Positions 9,243-18,308 of a stretch of 33,743 nucleotides of DNA are shown here, in pieces; position 1 is the first letter of the stretch, and every line of letters begins with the position of its first letter. Source of the DNA: Anaerolineales bacterium UBA877 (GTDB lineage Bacteria; Chloroflexota; Anaerolineae; Anaerolineales; Villigracilaceae); the NCBI GenBank assembly GCA_002294405.1, contig DBFP01000019.1:11604-45346 (forward strand), read 5' to 3'. Under the pieces are notes generated by a model. That model was not told the origin of the DNA. It saw nothing but the letters and a program-made list of their open reading frames with translations, and ran no database searches. Made by a program: the position numbers and the translations under genes.

Positions 9243-10568
9243 ATGGCACTTTCTGGAATTCAAATTTACAAATTACTCCCGCAAACGAATTGTAAAGAAT
9301 GCGGATATCCAACCTGTCTTGCGTTTGCCATGAAATTAGCCGCAAAACAAGCAGAACTTTCCGGCTGTCCATATGTTAGCGAAGAATCTAAGAAGCAACT
9401 GGCAGAGTCATCCGCTCCGCCCATTCGCCTGATCAGTGTAAAAGCTGGCGAACTTGAAACCAAGGCGGGAAATGAAACCGTCATGTTCCGACACGAAAAG
9501 ACCTTTTTCAACAGGACCGGAATATTTATTAAGGTAAAGACAAGTGAAGGACTGGAAGCGATAAAAGCCAAGATTTCCGAAGTGGAAGGTTATAAAGTCA
9601 GTTATGTTGGCATGGACTTCACGGTGGATGGTTACGCAATTGAAGCAGATGGAGGAGATTTTTCCAACGCAGTAAAAACTGTTCGTGCGACCACGAAACG
9701 ACCGTTGATCCTGGTGGGAAATGATCCAATGATTTTGGACACCGGTCTAGCTATATTGAATGGCGAAAAACCAATGCTAGTCGGAGCGGATGCATCAAGT
9801 TGGGAGGCAATGGCTGACCTGGCTAAAAAATATTCAGCCTCATTATCAATCACCGGTGATAACGTGGATACCCTCGCTGAACTCACGGAGAAAATTAAAA
9901 CCAAAGGTGTAGAAGATATCGTTATTCATTTAAAAAGTGAAAACCTGGGTAAACATCTCGCCCTTTCCACGCAAATTCGCCGATTGGCGTTAAAGTCGAA
10001 TTTCCGTGCGCTTGGATATCCAATAATCACATTTGCGGAAGGCGGTAACGGTCGGGATGCGATAGTCGCCTCACAGGCAATCGCGAAATACTCTGGTTTC
10101 CTTGTAATGGACCGGTTCTCACCTGAATTAATTTACCCCCTGCTCGTTCTTCGACAGAACATATATACAGATCCGCAGAAACCCATTCAAGTTCAACCGG
10201 GTATTTACGAAATTAATTCTCCCAAGCCCGACAGCCCGGTCTTGGTCACCACAAACTTCAGCATTACTTACTTTAGTGTTGCAAACGAGGTGGAGGGTTC
10301 AGGACTCCCAGCCTGGTTGGTTGTCTGCGATGCAGAAGGTATGAGCGTGTTAACTGCCTGGGCGGCAGGCAAGTTCGATGCGGATCGGATTGCCAAATCC
10401 ATCAAAGGCTTTAATGTCGCAGAAAAGGTGTCAAAGAAACGTGTCGTCTTACCGGGGCATGTGGCAGTACTATCTGGAGAGGTGGAAGAAGAGTTACCTG
10501 AATGGGAGATAAGGGTGGGACCGCGCGAAGCGGTGGATATCCCATCCTTTTTAAAACAAGCACTTTAA
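9243..10568 (+). CDS. acsC: Corrinoid iron-sulfur protein, large subunit
   Basis: A 441-residue AcsC/CdhE-type protein. The N-terminal 4Fe-4S domain has Cys17, Cys20, Cys25 and Cys42 (NCKECGYPTC), the low-potential cluster used to reactivate the cobalt. It is followed by a TIM-barrel region and a C-terminal cobamide-binding domain (about residues 320-441, from SITYFSVANEVEGSGLPAW). It forms a heterodimer with AcsD and shuttles methyl groups between AcsE and AcsB. SD AAAGGAG is well placed before ATG 9243. Order and spacing with acsD indicate one operon. Confidence 0.96.
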   Translation: MALSGIQIYKLLPQTNCKECGYPTCLAFAMKLAAKQAELSGCPYVSEESKKQLAESSAPPIRLISVKAGELETKAGNETVMFRHEKTFFNRTGIFIKVKTSEGLEAIKAKISEVEGYKVSYVGMDFTVDGYAIEADGGDFSNAVKTVRATTKRPLILVGNDPMILDTGLAILNGEKPMLVGADASSWEAMADLAKKYSASLSITGDNVDTLAELTEKIKTKGVEDIVIHLKSENLGKHLALSTQIRRLALKSNFRALGYPIITFAEGGNGRDAIVASQAIAKYSGFLVMDRFSPELIYPLLVLRQNIYTDPQKPIQVQPGIYEINSPKPDSPVLVTTNFSITYFSVANEVEGSGLPAWLVVCDAEGMSVLTAWAAGKFDADRIAKSIKGFNVAEKVSKKRVVLPGHVAVLSGEVEEELPEWEIRVGPREAVDIPSFLKQAL

Positions 10569-10624
10569 CAATTAAATAGTGTTTGAGGCATAAAGAGCAA
10601 AAGAAGAATCCCTTTAAATAAGCA

Positions 10625-10654
10625 TTGGATTTCGAAATTCATTAAGAGTATATA
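10625..10654 (+). promoter_or_regulatory. Weak candidate promoter upstream of the corrinoid activator
   Basis: The roughly 170-base gap after acsC is AT-rich. TTGGAT (10625-10630) and TATATA (10649-10654) are separated by 18 bases. This may be an internal promoter for the activator gene. A 14-codon ORF (ATG 10670 to TGA 10714) sits downstream, with GGAGGG at its end, but there is no evidence that it is translated. Confidence 0.25.
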
Positions 10655-10742
10655 TTGGCTGGGATTCATATGATTCTTGCTAGAAGAAAGTACGTTAGTT
10701 CACTCGGAGGGTGAATATTTCGTTATACAAAGCGACTCTCAT

Positions 10743-12674
10743 ATGGCAGAGCATAAGATTAACTTCCATATAGAAGAAAGCAATACCACTATCGCTACAA
10801 GCGTCCAAACCGGGGCACTAATAGCTGAGGCCACCCGGAAGGCCGGGATTGAATTGGAACAGCCTTGCGGAGGACAGGGACGTTGTGGTCGATGTATTGT
10901 TCAGGTTAAGGAGGGAAATGTTCGACGCCGAAGTACATTAAGACTTTCTGCCGAAGATATCTTAGATGGATATGCTCTTATTTGCCAATCTGTGGTGGAA
11001 AGCAACCTCGAGGTAATCATCCCGGTTCAGCAAAAGATCGCCCGAAGGATGACATCGGATCGGACAGCGGCTGAAGTCCGAGTTCCCGAAGATTACTCGT
11101 TTCCCCGTTCCCAGACCATCCAACGCATCGGCCTTTCGATATCACCTCCGAGTATCGATGATCAGACAGATGATTGGGGTCGTTTGCAAACTGCCCTGCG
11201 AATACAAGCCAACATTTCAGAAGTGAATTGTCCTGTCACTCTTTTAAGACGCATCGGCACGATTTTACGACAAGGCGAATGGAATGTTAGCGCAATTTTG
11301 GATATCCCCCGGGAGGATGTTGGGAAGACCGCAAGATTGGTCGATTTACTACCAGGCATCAAACCCGAAGAGGATCCACTTTGGACTGCGGCAATAGATA
11401 TTGGAACAACAACTGTATCATTATGGCTGGTTGATCTTATAACTGGAAAGGTAAAAGCACAAACCGCAGAATACAATGCTCAAATATCACGAGGGGAAGA
11501 TGTGGTTTCCCGCATCATCTTTGCCGGTAAAAACCAAGGCGGCGAAGAACTTCATAATCTGGTCATTGGTACGATTAATGGGTTGGTTGACGTTGCATGC
11601 AAACGGGTCAATGCCAACCCGAAGGAAATCATTAAGGTAGCAATTGCTGGAAACAGTACAATGATCCACCTGTTGTTAGGAGTCCCGCCAGAGAGCATCC
11701 GCCTTGCACCATTCATTACGGCGATAAATAATCCACCCTTGACGACCGCCCGCGAAGTAGGATTAAATATTTGTGCAGAGGCGACGGTCGATTGCCTTCC
11801 AGGAGTAGCCAGTTACGTGGGTGCAGACATTACCGCGGGGGTTCTATCAAGCAGCCTGGACAAATTCGATGACATCGCATTGTTCCTGGACGTTGGAACC
11901 AATGGTGAAATGGTACTTGGCAATCGTGACTGGTTGGTCACATGTGCTTGCTCGGCTGGCCCGGCATTTGAAGGCGCTGGTGTCTTTCACGGTATGAGGG
12001 CAACGGAGGGTGCGATTGAAGAAGTATGGATAAATGGCGAGACATATGAGCCGACATACCGCGTGATTGGAAATGGAAAACCGAAAGGTCTATGTGGATC
12101 AGGTTTGATAGCAATTTTGGCCGAGCTTCTGTTGACCGGAATCCTTGATAAAGCCGGGAATGTAAACCTGACTCGGAAAACAAACCGAGTGCGCGAGGGG
12201 GAGCACGGAGGTGAGTACGTGGTTGCCTGGGGAGCTGAAACAGAGCATGGGAACGATATCGTAATCACCCGGGTGGACGTGGATAATCTGCTAAGAGCCA
12301 AGGCAGCCATTTACGCAGGCTTCAGCGTGCTGGCAGATCAGGTCGGTGTATCCCTAAAAGATGTTACCAAGATGCTAATAGGTGGTTCGTTTGGTAAATA
12401 CATTAATGTTGAGAAGGCGATTCAAATTGGCCTGTTACCCGACATGCCATGGGATCGTTTTGAATTCCTGGGAAATACTTCCGTCCGGGGAGCATATTAC
12501 GCCTTGTTGAGTTGGCAGGCCCGGCAACGGGTTGCAGAAATTGCCCATAGAATGACCTATATCGAATTATCCGCTGACAATTCATTTTATGATTCTTTTA
12601 TGTCAGCCATGTTCTTGCCGCATACTGATATGAGTCGTTTCCCAACAGTCGAGGCAAATCTTAAAAAAGAGTGA
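10743..12674 (+). CDS. acsV: Reductive activator of the corrinoid iron-sulfur protein (RACo/AcsV-like)
   Basis: A 643-residue protein with an N-terminal 2Fe-2S ferredoxin domain (Cys42, Cys48, Cys51, Cys81; motif CGGQGRCGRC) and a large ASKHA-type ATPase domain (DIGTTTVSLWLVD, AGNSTMIHLL, LFLDVGTNGEM, LIGGSFGKYI). In acetogens this family (DUF4445) uses ATP to drive electron transfer that returns inactive Co(II) to active Co(I) in the corrinoid protein. Length matches the family (about 630). The frame remains open to a TTG at 10677, but ATG 10743 begins at the expected N-terminal boundary; neither has a convincing SD, so the start is uncertain. Position next to acsC supports the role. A methyltransferase activator for another corrinoid system is the alternative. 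Confidence 0.9.
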   Translation: MAEHKINFHIEESNTTIATSVQTGALIAEATRKAGIELEQPCGGQGRCGRCIVQVKEGNVRRRSTLRLSAEDILDGYALICQSVVESNLEVIIPVQQKIARRMTSDRTAAEVRVPEDYSFPRSQTIQRIGLSISPPSIDDQTDDWGRLQTALRIQANISEVNCPVTLLRRIGTILRQGEWNVSAILDIPREDVGKTARLVDLLPGIKPEEDPLWTAAIDIGTTTVSLWLVDLITGKVKAQTAEYNAQISRGEDVVSRIIFAGKNQGGEELHNLVIGTINGLVDVACKRVNANPKEIIKVAIAGNSTMIHLLLGVPPESIRLAPFITAINNPPLTTAREVGLNICAEATVDCLPGVASYVGADITAGVLSSSLDKFDDIALFLDVGTNGEMVLGNRDWLVTCACSAGPAFEGAGVFHGMRATEGAIEEVWINGETYEPTYRVIGNGKPKGLCGSGLIAILAELLLTGILDKAGNVNLTRKTNRVREGEHGGEYVVAWGAETEHGNDIVITRVDVDNLLRAKAAIYAGFSVLADQVGVSLKDVTKMLIGGSFGKYINVEKAIQIGLLPDMPWDRFEFLGNTSVRGAYYALLSWQARQRVAEIAHRMTYIELSADNSFYDSFMSAMFLPHTDMSRFPTVEANLKKE

Positions 12675-12694
12675 TGTCTGGTCAAGGAGAACCT

Positions 12695-13261
12695 ATGTTA
12701 CCAGAGCAAATTAAAAACTTTCGCGAAGTTGTGACCCTCAAAGATGGTGTATATGTATTAATCCGTCCAATCGTTAAAGAGGACAGCAAACACCTGGAAG
12801 AATTATTCTCTCCTCTTTCAGATGAGGATCTGCGGATCTTTAGGCAAAATGTGAAAGACGCAGAAGTTGTCCAATCCTGGTGCAATAATTTAAATTATGA
12901 CGAGGTCTTACCAGTCATCGCGCTGGTAAAAGATCGCGCAGTTGGGTTGGTGACCCTGCACTTCTTTCATGGTGCCCGACGACATATCGGAGAAATCCGC
13001 ATCTTTTTGGCGAAAGATTTTCGAAGACGGGGACTCGGTACAAAGATGATCCGCGTTGGTATTGAAATTGCGCGCAAACAAGGTCTTCATATTCTCATCG
13101 GCGAGGTGCTGGCAGACCAGACAAAAGTGATTCGGGCGTTTGATCAATTGGGACTCAAGGTTCAATGCACTTTGGATGATTTCTTCATGTTCCCGGATGG
13201 CGATTGTGCAGATGTGGTTTTCTTAATGATGCAGTTAAAACCCAAGGTTGAGGAATTCTAA
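12695..13261 (+). CDS. GNAT-family N-acetyltransferase inside the acs operon
   Basis: A 188-residue protein. The C-terminal half has the acetyl-CoA pyrophosphate-binding motif FRRRGLGTKM and the later GNAT strand (LHILIGEVLADQTKVIRAFD). The N-terminal part (LKDGVYVLIRPI, PLSDEDLRIF) resembles the GNAT domain of Pat/PatZ-type protein lysine acetyltransferases. ATG 12695 has a clear AAGGAG at 12684-12689; an upstream in-frame start at 12671 overlaps the acsV stop but has no better signal. It lies between acsV and acsE. Because its likely co-substrate, acetyl-CoA, is the pathway product, feedback acetylation is an attractive inference, but the substrate cannot be read from the sequence. Confidence 0.85.
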   Translation: MLPEQIKNFREVVTLKDGVYVLIRPIVKEDSKHLEELFSPLSDEDLRIFRQNVKDAEVVQSWCNNLNYDEVLPVIALVKDRAVGLVTLHFFHGARRHIGEIRIFLAKDFRRRGLGTKMIRVGIEIARKQGLHILIGEVLADQTKVIRAFDQLGLKVQCTLDDFFMFPDGDCADVVFLMMQLKPKVEEF

Positions 13262-13316
13262 TTCAATGGCGCGTAAACACATCGCGCGGCTCATATTCAT
13301 TTAGGAGGAGGACTTT

Positions 13317-14240
13317 ATGTACATCATCGGTGAGAACATCCATATCATGTCTGATCAAGTAAAGGCAGCCTTAACCAACAAAGACAGCGAATTTTTCATG
13401 GACCTTGCATTAAAGCAAGTGGAAGCTGGTGCAAAGGCGGTAGACATAAACTTGGGTCCACGCAAGAAGGATTGGATGGAGGTTTTTCCGTGGATAATTC
13501 AAGCGGTTGAAACCGTGGTGGATGTACCCCTTTCCATCGACACCACCAACCTTGACGGCATGGAAGCAGCGCTTAAAACCATTAAAAAAGCACAGCCCAT
13601 CCTGAATTCCACGTCAGCGGAACCGGAAAGGTTGGAGAAAGTCCCTCTCTTGGCAAAAAAATACAATGCCAAGATAATCGCCTTAACAATGGGTGTTTCT
13701 GGCATCCCGGTCGCTGCAGAAGAACGGGTCAATATTGCCGTGGGAACCCTAATCCCACGCATGATGGAAATTGACTACCCAATGGATAACCTGATCATTG
13801 ACCCCCTGGTGTTGACCGTTTCTGGGTGCCAGGAATATTGTCCGCAATTAATCGAGACAGTGCGGACGCTGCAATATGCCTGGGACCCGACGCCAAACAT
13901 CTCAGTTGGCTTATCCAATGTTTCGAACGCAGTTCCAGTGGAGGGACGCCCACTTATAAATCGAGTTTATTGCGCAATGTTGATGGGGGTTGGCTTGAAG
14001 ATGATGATTGCCAATCCATTTGACCAGCAACAGAACGATGTCATCCGGTGGGTGGAGACCAAGGATCTATCCACGCCCTTGTCCAGGGTTTACAACAAAA
14101 TTGCCGAACGGATCACAAACAGTGAAGAACCTCAGTTGAGTGATTTCGATATGGCTGATCCCGATCAGAAAGCCATCTGGAAAACAGTTCAAATCCTGTT
14201 AAATAAAGTCATATATGCTGAAGGATACCTGAACCAATAA
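13317..14240 (+). CDS. acsE: Methyltetrahydrofolate:corrinoid iron-sulfur protein methyltransferase
   Basis: A 307-residue TIM-barrel enzyme of the pterin-binding (DHPS-like) methyltransferase family. It moves the methyl group of 5-methyl-THF to the Co(I) corrinoid of AcsCD. Family signals are the N-terminal MYIIGENIHIM, DINLGPRKKDW, PLSIDTTN, LNSTSAEPERL and ISVGLSNVSNAVP. It is longer than the Moorella enzyme (about 262 residues), with the extra length at the C-terminus. The start has a strong SD, AGGAGGA. Co-location with acsCD and metVF supports this over MetH-like or other corrinoid methyltransferases. Confidence 0.94.
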   Translation: MYIIGENIHIMSDQVKAALTNKDSEFFMDLALKQVEAGAKAVDINLGPRKKDWMEVFPWIIQAVETVVDVPLSIDTTNLDGMEAALKTIKKAQPILNSTSAEPERLEKVPLLAKKYNAKIIALTMGVSGIPVAAEERVNIAVGTLIPRMMEIDYPMDNLIIDPLVLTVSGCQEYCPQLIETVRTLQYAWDPTPNISVGLSNVSNAVPVEGRPLINRVYCAMLMGVGLKMMIANPFDQQQNDVIRWVETKDLSTPLSRVYNKIAERITNSEEPQLSDFDMADPDQKAIWKTVQILLNKVIYAEGYLNQ

Positions 14241-14303
14241 ACGAAAAATAAGTTGGCGGCTTGAATCCAACCATTCTTGATAAATAATTCCAAGGAGTTC
14301 TTC

Positions 14304-15713
14304 ATGTCAGAACAAACAAAAATGAGTGTAGATCAATTAATCGCAAAAGCGACCAAACCAGCATCCGATGCAATGAGACTTCACCCTTTTTACAAGGGGA
14401 AAGTTGAAACAGCATTAAAATGCACCGTTCGAGATTTTAACGATTTTGCTATCTGGTACACCCCGGGAGTGGCTGCTCCCTGCAAAGCAATTCAAGCCAA
14501 CCCGGAATTGGTCTACGAGCATACGAATAAGTGGAACACGGTTATCGTTGTTAGCGATGGAACTAGGGTCCTTGGTTTGGGTGACATAGGACCTAAAGCT
14601 GGATTACCTGTAATGGAGGGCAAAGCCCTGTTATATAAATACCTGGGGGGTGTTGACGGGATCGCCATAATGCTTGATACGAAGGATCCCGATGCGATCA
14701 TCAATACGGTATTAATGCTCCAGCCTGGATTTGGTGGTGTAAATCTGGAAGATATATCAAATCCCAAGTGTTTCTACATTTTGGATACCTTGCGGGAGAA
14801 AGCGGAGATTCCGGTCTGGCATGATGATCAACAGGGAACCGCCACGGTGACCCTGGCTGGACTAATCAATGCCTTAAAGGTGGTTGGCAAAAAGATGAGC
14901 GAAGTGAAGATAGCTTTTATTGGAACCGGCGCATCCAACGTTGCCTGCTCTCGGCTGATCTTTGGGTGGGGTGCAGACCCTGAAAAATGTTTAATGGTGG
15001 ATACTAAGGGTATTCTGGGAAAACATCGGAAAGATCTTGAGATGCGCAAGGCAGAATATGTGGATAAGTGGAAATTGTGTAATACCACGAACGCAGAGGG
15101 TCGGGAAGGTGACATCGCCGAAGCCATGAAAGGTGCGGATGTGGTGATTGCCCTCTCCAAATCAGGTCCGGGGGTGATCCTGCCGGAATGGGTAAAATCC
15201 ATGTCCAAACAAGCCGTCGTTTTTGCTTGCGCCAATCCTGTACCGGAAATTTGGCCGTGGGAGGCGAAAGAAGCTGGCGCAGCCGTGGTAGCTACGGGAC
15301 GATCGGATTTCCCAAACCAGGTGAATAACTCTTTGGGTTTTCCCGGTATTTTCAGAGGCACCCTGGATGTTCGCGCTCGCACGATTACTGATGAAATGTG
15401 CTTCGCAGCGGCAAAAGCCCTTGCTGACCATGTTGGTGAAAAGATGGATGAAGAGCACATTTTACCGAATATGGATGACTGGGAGGTATTTCCACGGGAG
15501 GCATCCGCAGTGGCGATGAAGGCAATTGAGCAAAAGCTGGCGCGGATTCCGATGACATATGAACAGGAATTCGAGAATGCCACCAAGATCATAAAACGAT
15601 CACGGCAGCTGACACAAATGATGATGGACCAAGGCTTTATACCCGAAGCACCGGAAGATGAAACGCAACAGCATGTTGACATCGAAACGGTCAAAGCTGG
15701 CCTTGAATCATAA
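14304..15713 (+). CDS. Malic enzyme (decarboxylating malate dehydrogenase)
   Basis: A 469-residue MaeB-type malic enzyme without the C-terminal phosphotransacetylase domain found in longer forms. Visible motifs are IWYTPGVAAPC, VSDGTRVLGLGDIGPKAGLPVMEGKA (split across the substrate region), VWHDDQQGTATVTLAGL for metal and malate binding, and the Rossmann GTGASNVACSRL. It interconverts malate with pyruvate and CO2 using NAD(P)H. ATG 14304 follows AAGGAG; an upstream in-frame ATG at 14277 lacks one. In a Wood-Ljungdahl operon it may carboxylate pyruvate to malate for biosynthesis or feed reductant. Cofactor preference is not clear from sequence. Confidence 0.92.
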   Translation: MSEQTKMSVDQLIAKATKPASDAMRLHPFYKGKVETALKCTVRDFNDFAIWYTPGVAAPCKAIQANPELVYEHTNKWNTVIVVSDGTRVLGLGDIGPKAGLPVMEGKALLYKYLGGVDGIAIMLDTKDPDAIINTVLMLQPGFGGVNLEDISNPKCFYILDTLREKAEIPVWHDDQQGTATVTLAGLINALKVVGKKMSEVKIAFIGTGASNVACSRLIFGWGADPEKCLMVDTKGILGKHRKDLEMRKAEYVDKWKLCNTTNAEGREGDIAEAMKGADVVIALSKSGPGVILPEWVKSMSKQAVVFACANPVPEIWPWEAKEAGAAVVATGRSDFPNQVNNSLGFPGIFRGTLDVRARTITDEMCFAAAKALADHVGEKMDEEHILPNMDDWEVFPREASAVAMKAIEQKLARIPMTYEQEFENATKIIKRSRQLTQMMMDQGFIPEAPEDETQQHVDIETVKAGLES

Positions 15714-15742
15714 CCATGGAAAAGGGTAAAGGAGGAACGCAC

Positions 15743-16651
15743 ATGTATGACTTAATTGTTGTTGGGGGTGGACCGGCGGGATTAACCGCAACCATTTATG
15801 GGCTTCGAAAAAGGCTAAATGTATTGATGATAACGAAAGATTTGGGCGGGAAGACGCAATATAGACTAGCTTTGCCATGGATCCAGGATTACCAGGTAAT
15901 CCGGGGCCTTGAGATTGTGAACAAATTTAGAAGTGAATTGGAATACCTGGAATTCGCCCGGCATATGGACCTTGTCGAAAAGGTTACCAATAAAAAGGAT
16001 CATTTTGCTATAACCACAAAAGGTGGTGAGGAATTTCAAACCCGGGCGGTCATTATCGCGACAGGCACCCGCCAGGTTCGGTTGAATGTACCCGGAGAAA
16101 AAGAGTTCACCATGCGCGGACTCTGTTACTCTGCACTAAGCTACGCGCCGTTGTTCATAGATAAAGAGGTGATTGTTATAGGAGATGGAGATCTGGCTCT
16201 GCGCGCAACGGCTGAACTGGCAACAGTTGCCAAGCATGCAAGTTTGGTAAGTAAAGGACTGGGGAAATCTTTGTCGACCGCACTTGGCAAAAAACTTGCC
16301 GCGGCAAAGAATGTCAAAATATTAAAAGATTATCAAGTGATGGAATTTAAAGGAGATGAATTTGCCGAGGTGGTAGCATTAAAAGATTTATCCGGCAGCG
16401 TCGTCGATTTTAAAGCTGATGGAATTTTTATCGAGCAGGCTCTAACTCCGATGTCACAAATGGTTGATGGATTGGTGGAACTGGATAAGCAGGGTCGGAT
16501 AATCATTGATTGCGGCAGCCGGACAACCCTCCCTGGAATTTTCGCTGCGGGAGATGTGACAAACACCTACGCCGAGCAAGTTCTGGTTGCAGTTGGCGAA
16601 GGAGCCAAGGCAGCCTTGAGCGCATATGAATATCTTTTACCCACTCTTTAG
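15743..16651 (+). CDS. Thioredoxin-reductase-like flavoprotein without redox cysteines, next to metVF
   Basis: A 302-residue two-dinucleotide-fold flavoprotein: FAD motif VVGGGPAGLTATIYG, an ATG motif (IIATGTRQVR), the NAD(P)-fold VIVIGDGDLALRA, and a C-terminal FAD motif IFAAGDVTN. In thioredoxin reductases the segment before the NAD(P) fold carries CAxC; here the aligned residues are SALS (in GLCYSALSYAP), so both redox cysteines are replaced. It therefore should not reduce thioredoxin. ATG 15743 with AAAGGAGG at 15728-15735 is preferred over ATG 15716. It ends 19 bases before the MetVF fusion, so an electron-donor role for methylene-THF reduction is a reasonable inference; ferredoxin-NADP reductase activity is another possibility. 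Confidence 0.85.
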   Translation: MYDLIVVGGGPAGLTATIYGLRKRLNVLMITKDLGGKTQYRLALPWIQDYQVIRGLEIVNKFRSELEYLEFARHMDLVEKVTNKKDHFAITTKGGEEFQTRAVIIATGTRQVRLNVPGEKEFTMRGLCYSALSYAPLFIDKEVIVIGDGDLALRATAELATVAKHASLVSKGLGKSLSTALGKKLAAAKNVKILKDYQVMEFKGDEFAEVVALKDLSGSVVDFKADGIFIEQALTPMSQMVDGLVELDKQGRIIIDCGSRTTLPGIFAAGDVTNTYAEQVLVAVGEGAKAALSAYEYLLPTL

Positions 16652-16670
16652 GTTATAAGGGAGATATAAA

Positions 16671-18161
16671 ATGCCTGTATTTACCCCCGGACGACGCTGG
16701 CAGCCACCCTTCATGCCTTTCAAACATGAGACTTTTGGTAATCGCATGTTGGAGTTAACAGAACAATTAATCAAAGGTCCTCTTTGGGGATGCCGTATGT
16801 GTGGAAACTGCCTGCTCCAAGAAACTGCTTTTATTTGTCCCATGGAATGCCCGAAAGGGCTTCGCAATGGACCGTGCGGGGGTTCCACGGTGGAGCATTG
16901 TTATGTGGATGAGACCCGCCCTTGCATTTGGTATAAGATCTACGAGCGTGCATATAAAATGGGGCGCGAAGAGATCCTTATGGAAGTCCTGCCTCCGCTG
17001 GATTGGGAAAAGGTCGGTGGCGAAACATGGGGGGATGTTGTCAAGCAAATTGGCGTTGTTGGGAGCGGTAAATTTTTTGGAAGCCTGCTGTCAAGGGATG
17101 CTGAAAGGAAGATTACGACCTGGGATGCGGTCTTTCGGACCATCCGGCAACCAGAATGGTGGCAGGGAGATAAGGATTACCACGCACCGAAATACAGCGA
17201 TCCGATTTCCAACCTTGAGCGGTGCCTTAGAGCAGGAGATTTTGTTGTTACGGCGGAAGTCCAACCACCTCAAACAATTTCAACCAATAAGTTAAATAGT
17301 AATATTGATTTAGTCAAGCCTTATGTAACCGCGATCAATTTTACTGATTGCCCTTCAGCAACGCCGCGGATGTCTTCCTGGGCATGTTCAACGGTAGCCA
17401 TCCAGCGAGGTGCAGAACCCGTGATGCAAATTGCTGCCCGGGATAAGACCCGTGTGGGGCTGCAGGCGGATGTTATTGGCGCGAGTGCTCTGGGTGTAAA
17501 TAACATTCTCTGTCTGTCAGGTGACAGCATGAGCCTCGCACCTGATCCGCGCGGCAGGATGGACATTGTCGATCTTGACTCGGTGCAAATGCTGTGGATC
17601 TTGCGGCGAATGCGCGATGAAGGAAAATACCTGGATGGAAGGGATATTAAATTTCCACCCAAATATTTTCTGGGAGCTGCGGCTTCACCCTTTGCGTCAG
17701 AACCAAAATTCCAGGCATTGCGCGAACACAAAAAAGTCAACGCTGGGGCACAATTTTTCCAAACAAACCTTGTTTACGATGCGGAAAGGCTCGATTTGTG
17801 GTTGAATGATCTGGCAAAACGCAACATTCTCGATAAAGTATTTATCTTGATAGGGATCACACCCATTAAATCTTTTAAAATTGCCAAGTATATGGATGAC
17901 GAAGTTCCAGGGGTGACGATCCCAAGCGCGCTGATGAAACGCATGGAAGCAGCCGAGGCAAAAGGAAATGCACAGGAGGAAGGAGTTCAGATTGCGCTTG
18001 AACTCATCCAGAAGATAAAACCCAAACAAGGAGTTCATGGAATCCATCTTATGGCTGTAGGGTGGGAAGAGATCGTTCCTCGCATCGTGACTGAGGCTGG
18101 CCTGCTGCCAAAAGGTTTCATCCCCCCTGTGCCCAAGGAAAAAGTTCCAATAAAATCTTGA
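16671..18161 (+). CDS. metVF: MetV-MetF fusion, methylenetetrahydrofolate reductase
   Basis: A 496-residue fusion. Residues about 30-110 form a MetV-like cysteine-rich domain (CRMCGNC, FICPMECPKG, NGPCGGS, then two further Cys). Residues about 185-490 are a MetF TIM barrel: VVTAEVQPP with the family's catalytic Glu, INFTDCPSA, DKTRVGLQADVIGA, ILCLSGDS, and QFFQTNLVYD. It reduces 5,10-methylene-THF to 5-methyl-THF. In Moorella MetV and MetF are separate subunits that need an electron-delivering partner. Here they are one chain with an intervening linker of about 75 residues, and the upstream flavoprotein is a candidate partner. SD AAGGGAG. It is the last gene before a strong terminator. Confidence 0.92.
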   Translation: MPVFTPGRRWQPPFMPFKHETFGNRMLELTEQLIKGPLWGCRMCGNCLLQETAFICPMECPKGLRNGPCGGSTVEHCYVDETRPCIWYKIYERAYKMGREEILMEVLPPLDWEKVGGETWGDVVKQIGVVGSGKFFGSLLSRDAERKITTWDAVFRTIRQPEWWQGDKDYHAPKYSDPISNLERCLRAGDFVVTAEVQPPQTISTNKLNSNIDLVKPYVTAINFTDCPSATPRMSSWACSTVAIQRGAEPVMQIAARDKTRVGLQADVIGASALGVNNILCLSGDSMSLAPDPRGRMDIVDLDSVQMLWILRRMRDEGKYLDGRDIKFPPKYFLGAAASPFASEPKFQALREHKKVNAGAQFFQTNLVYDAERLDLWLNDLAKRNILDKVFILIGITPIKSFKIAKYMDDEVPGVTIPSALMKRMEAAEAKGNAQEEGVQIALELIQKIKPKQGVHGIHLMAVGWEEIVPRIVTEAGLLPKGFIPPVPKEKVPIKS

Positions 18162-18189
18162 ACCCAGTATGCTGCCTGAATTTGGTGAA

Positions 18190-18226
18190 AAAACACCCGA
18201 TGTTCGGGCATCGGGTGTTTTCTTTC
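18190..18226 (+). terminator. Intrinsic terminator closing the Wood-Ljungdahl operon
   Basis: A perfect 13-bp stem (AAAACACCCGATG at 18190-18202, CATCGGGTGTTTT at 18209-18221) with a 6-base loop is followed by TCTTTC. It lies 29 bases after the metVF stop. The flanking A- and T-runs could allow some bidirectional function. Confidence 0.9.
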
Positions 18227-18308
18227 AAAACGGTTTATAGTTTATTCATTAAATTTTATATTTCCAGACGAATCAGCTTCGGCATGATGAAGAAAATCAG
18301 GATACACT

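Noticed and set aside
10670..10714. 14-codon ORF before the corrinoid activator
   Set aside because: No SD and no supporting structure; cannot be distinguished from chance.
13269..13287. GCGCG/CGCGC inverted repeat before acsE
   Set aside because: Only 5 bp with a 9-base loop and no T-run; likely incidental.
14828..15742. 304-codon ORF on the - strand
   Set aside because: It lies wholly opposite the malic enzyme, whose motifs are intact. The antisense translation is Ser/Thr-rich with no recognisable domain.
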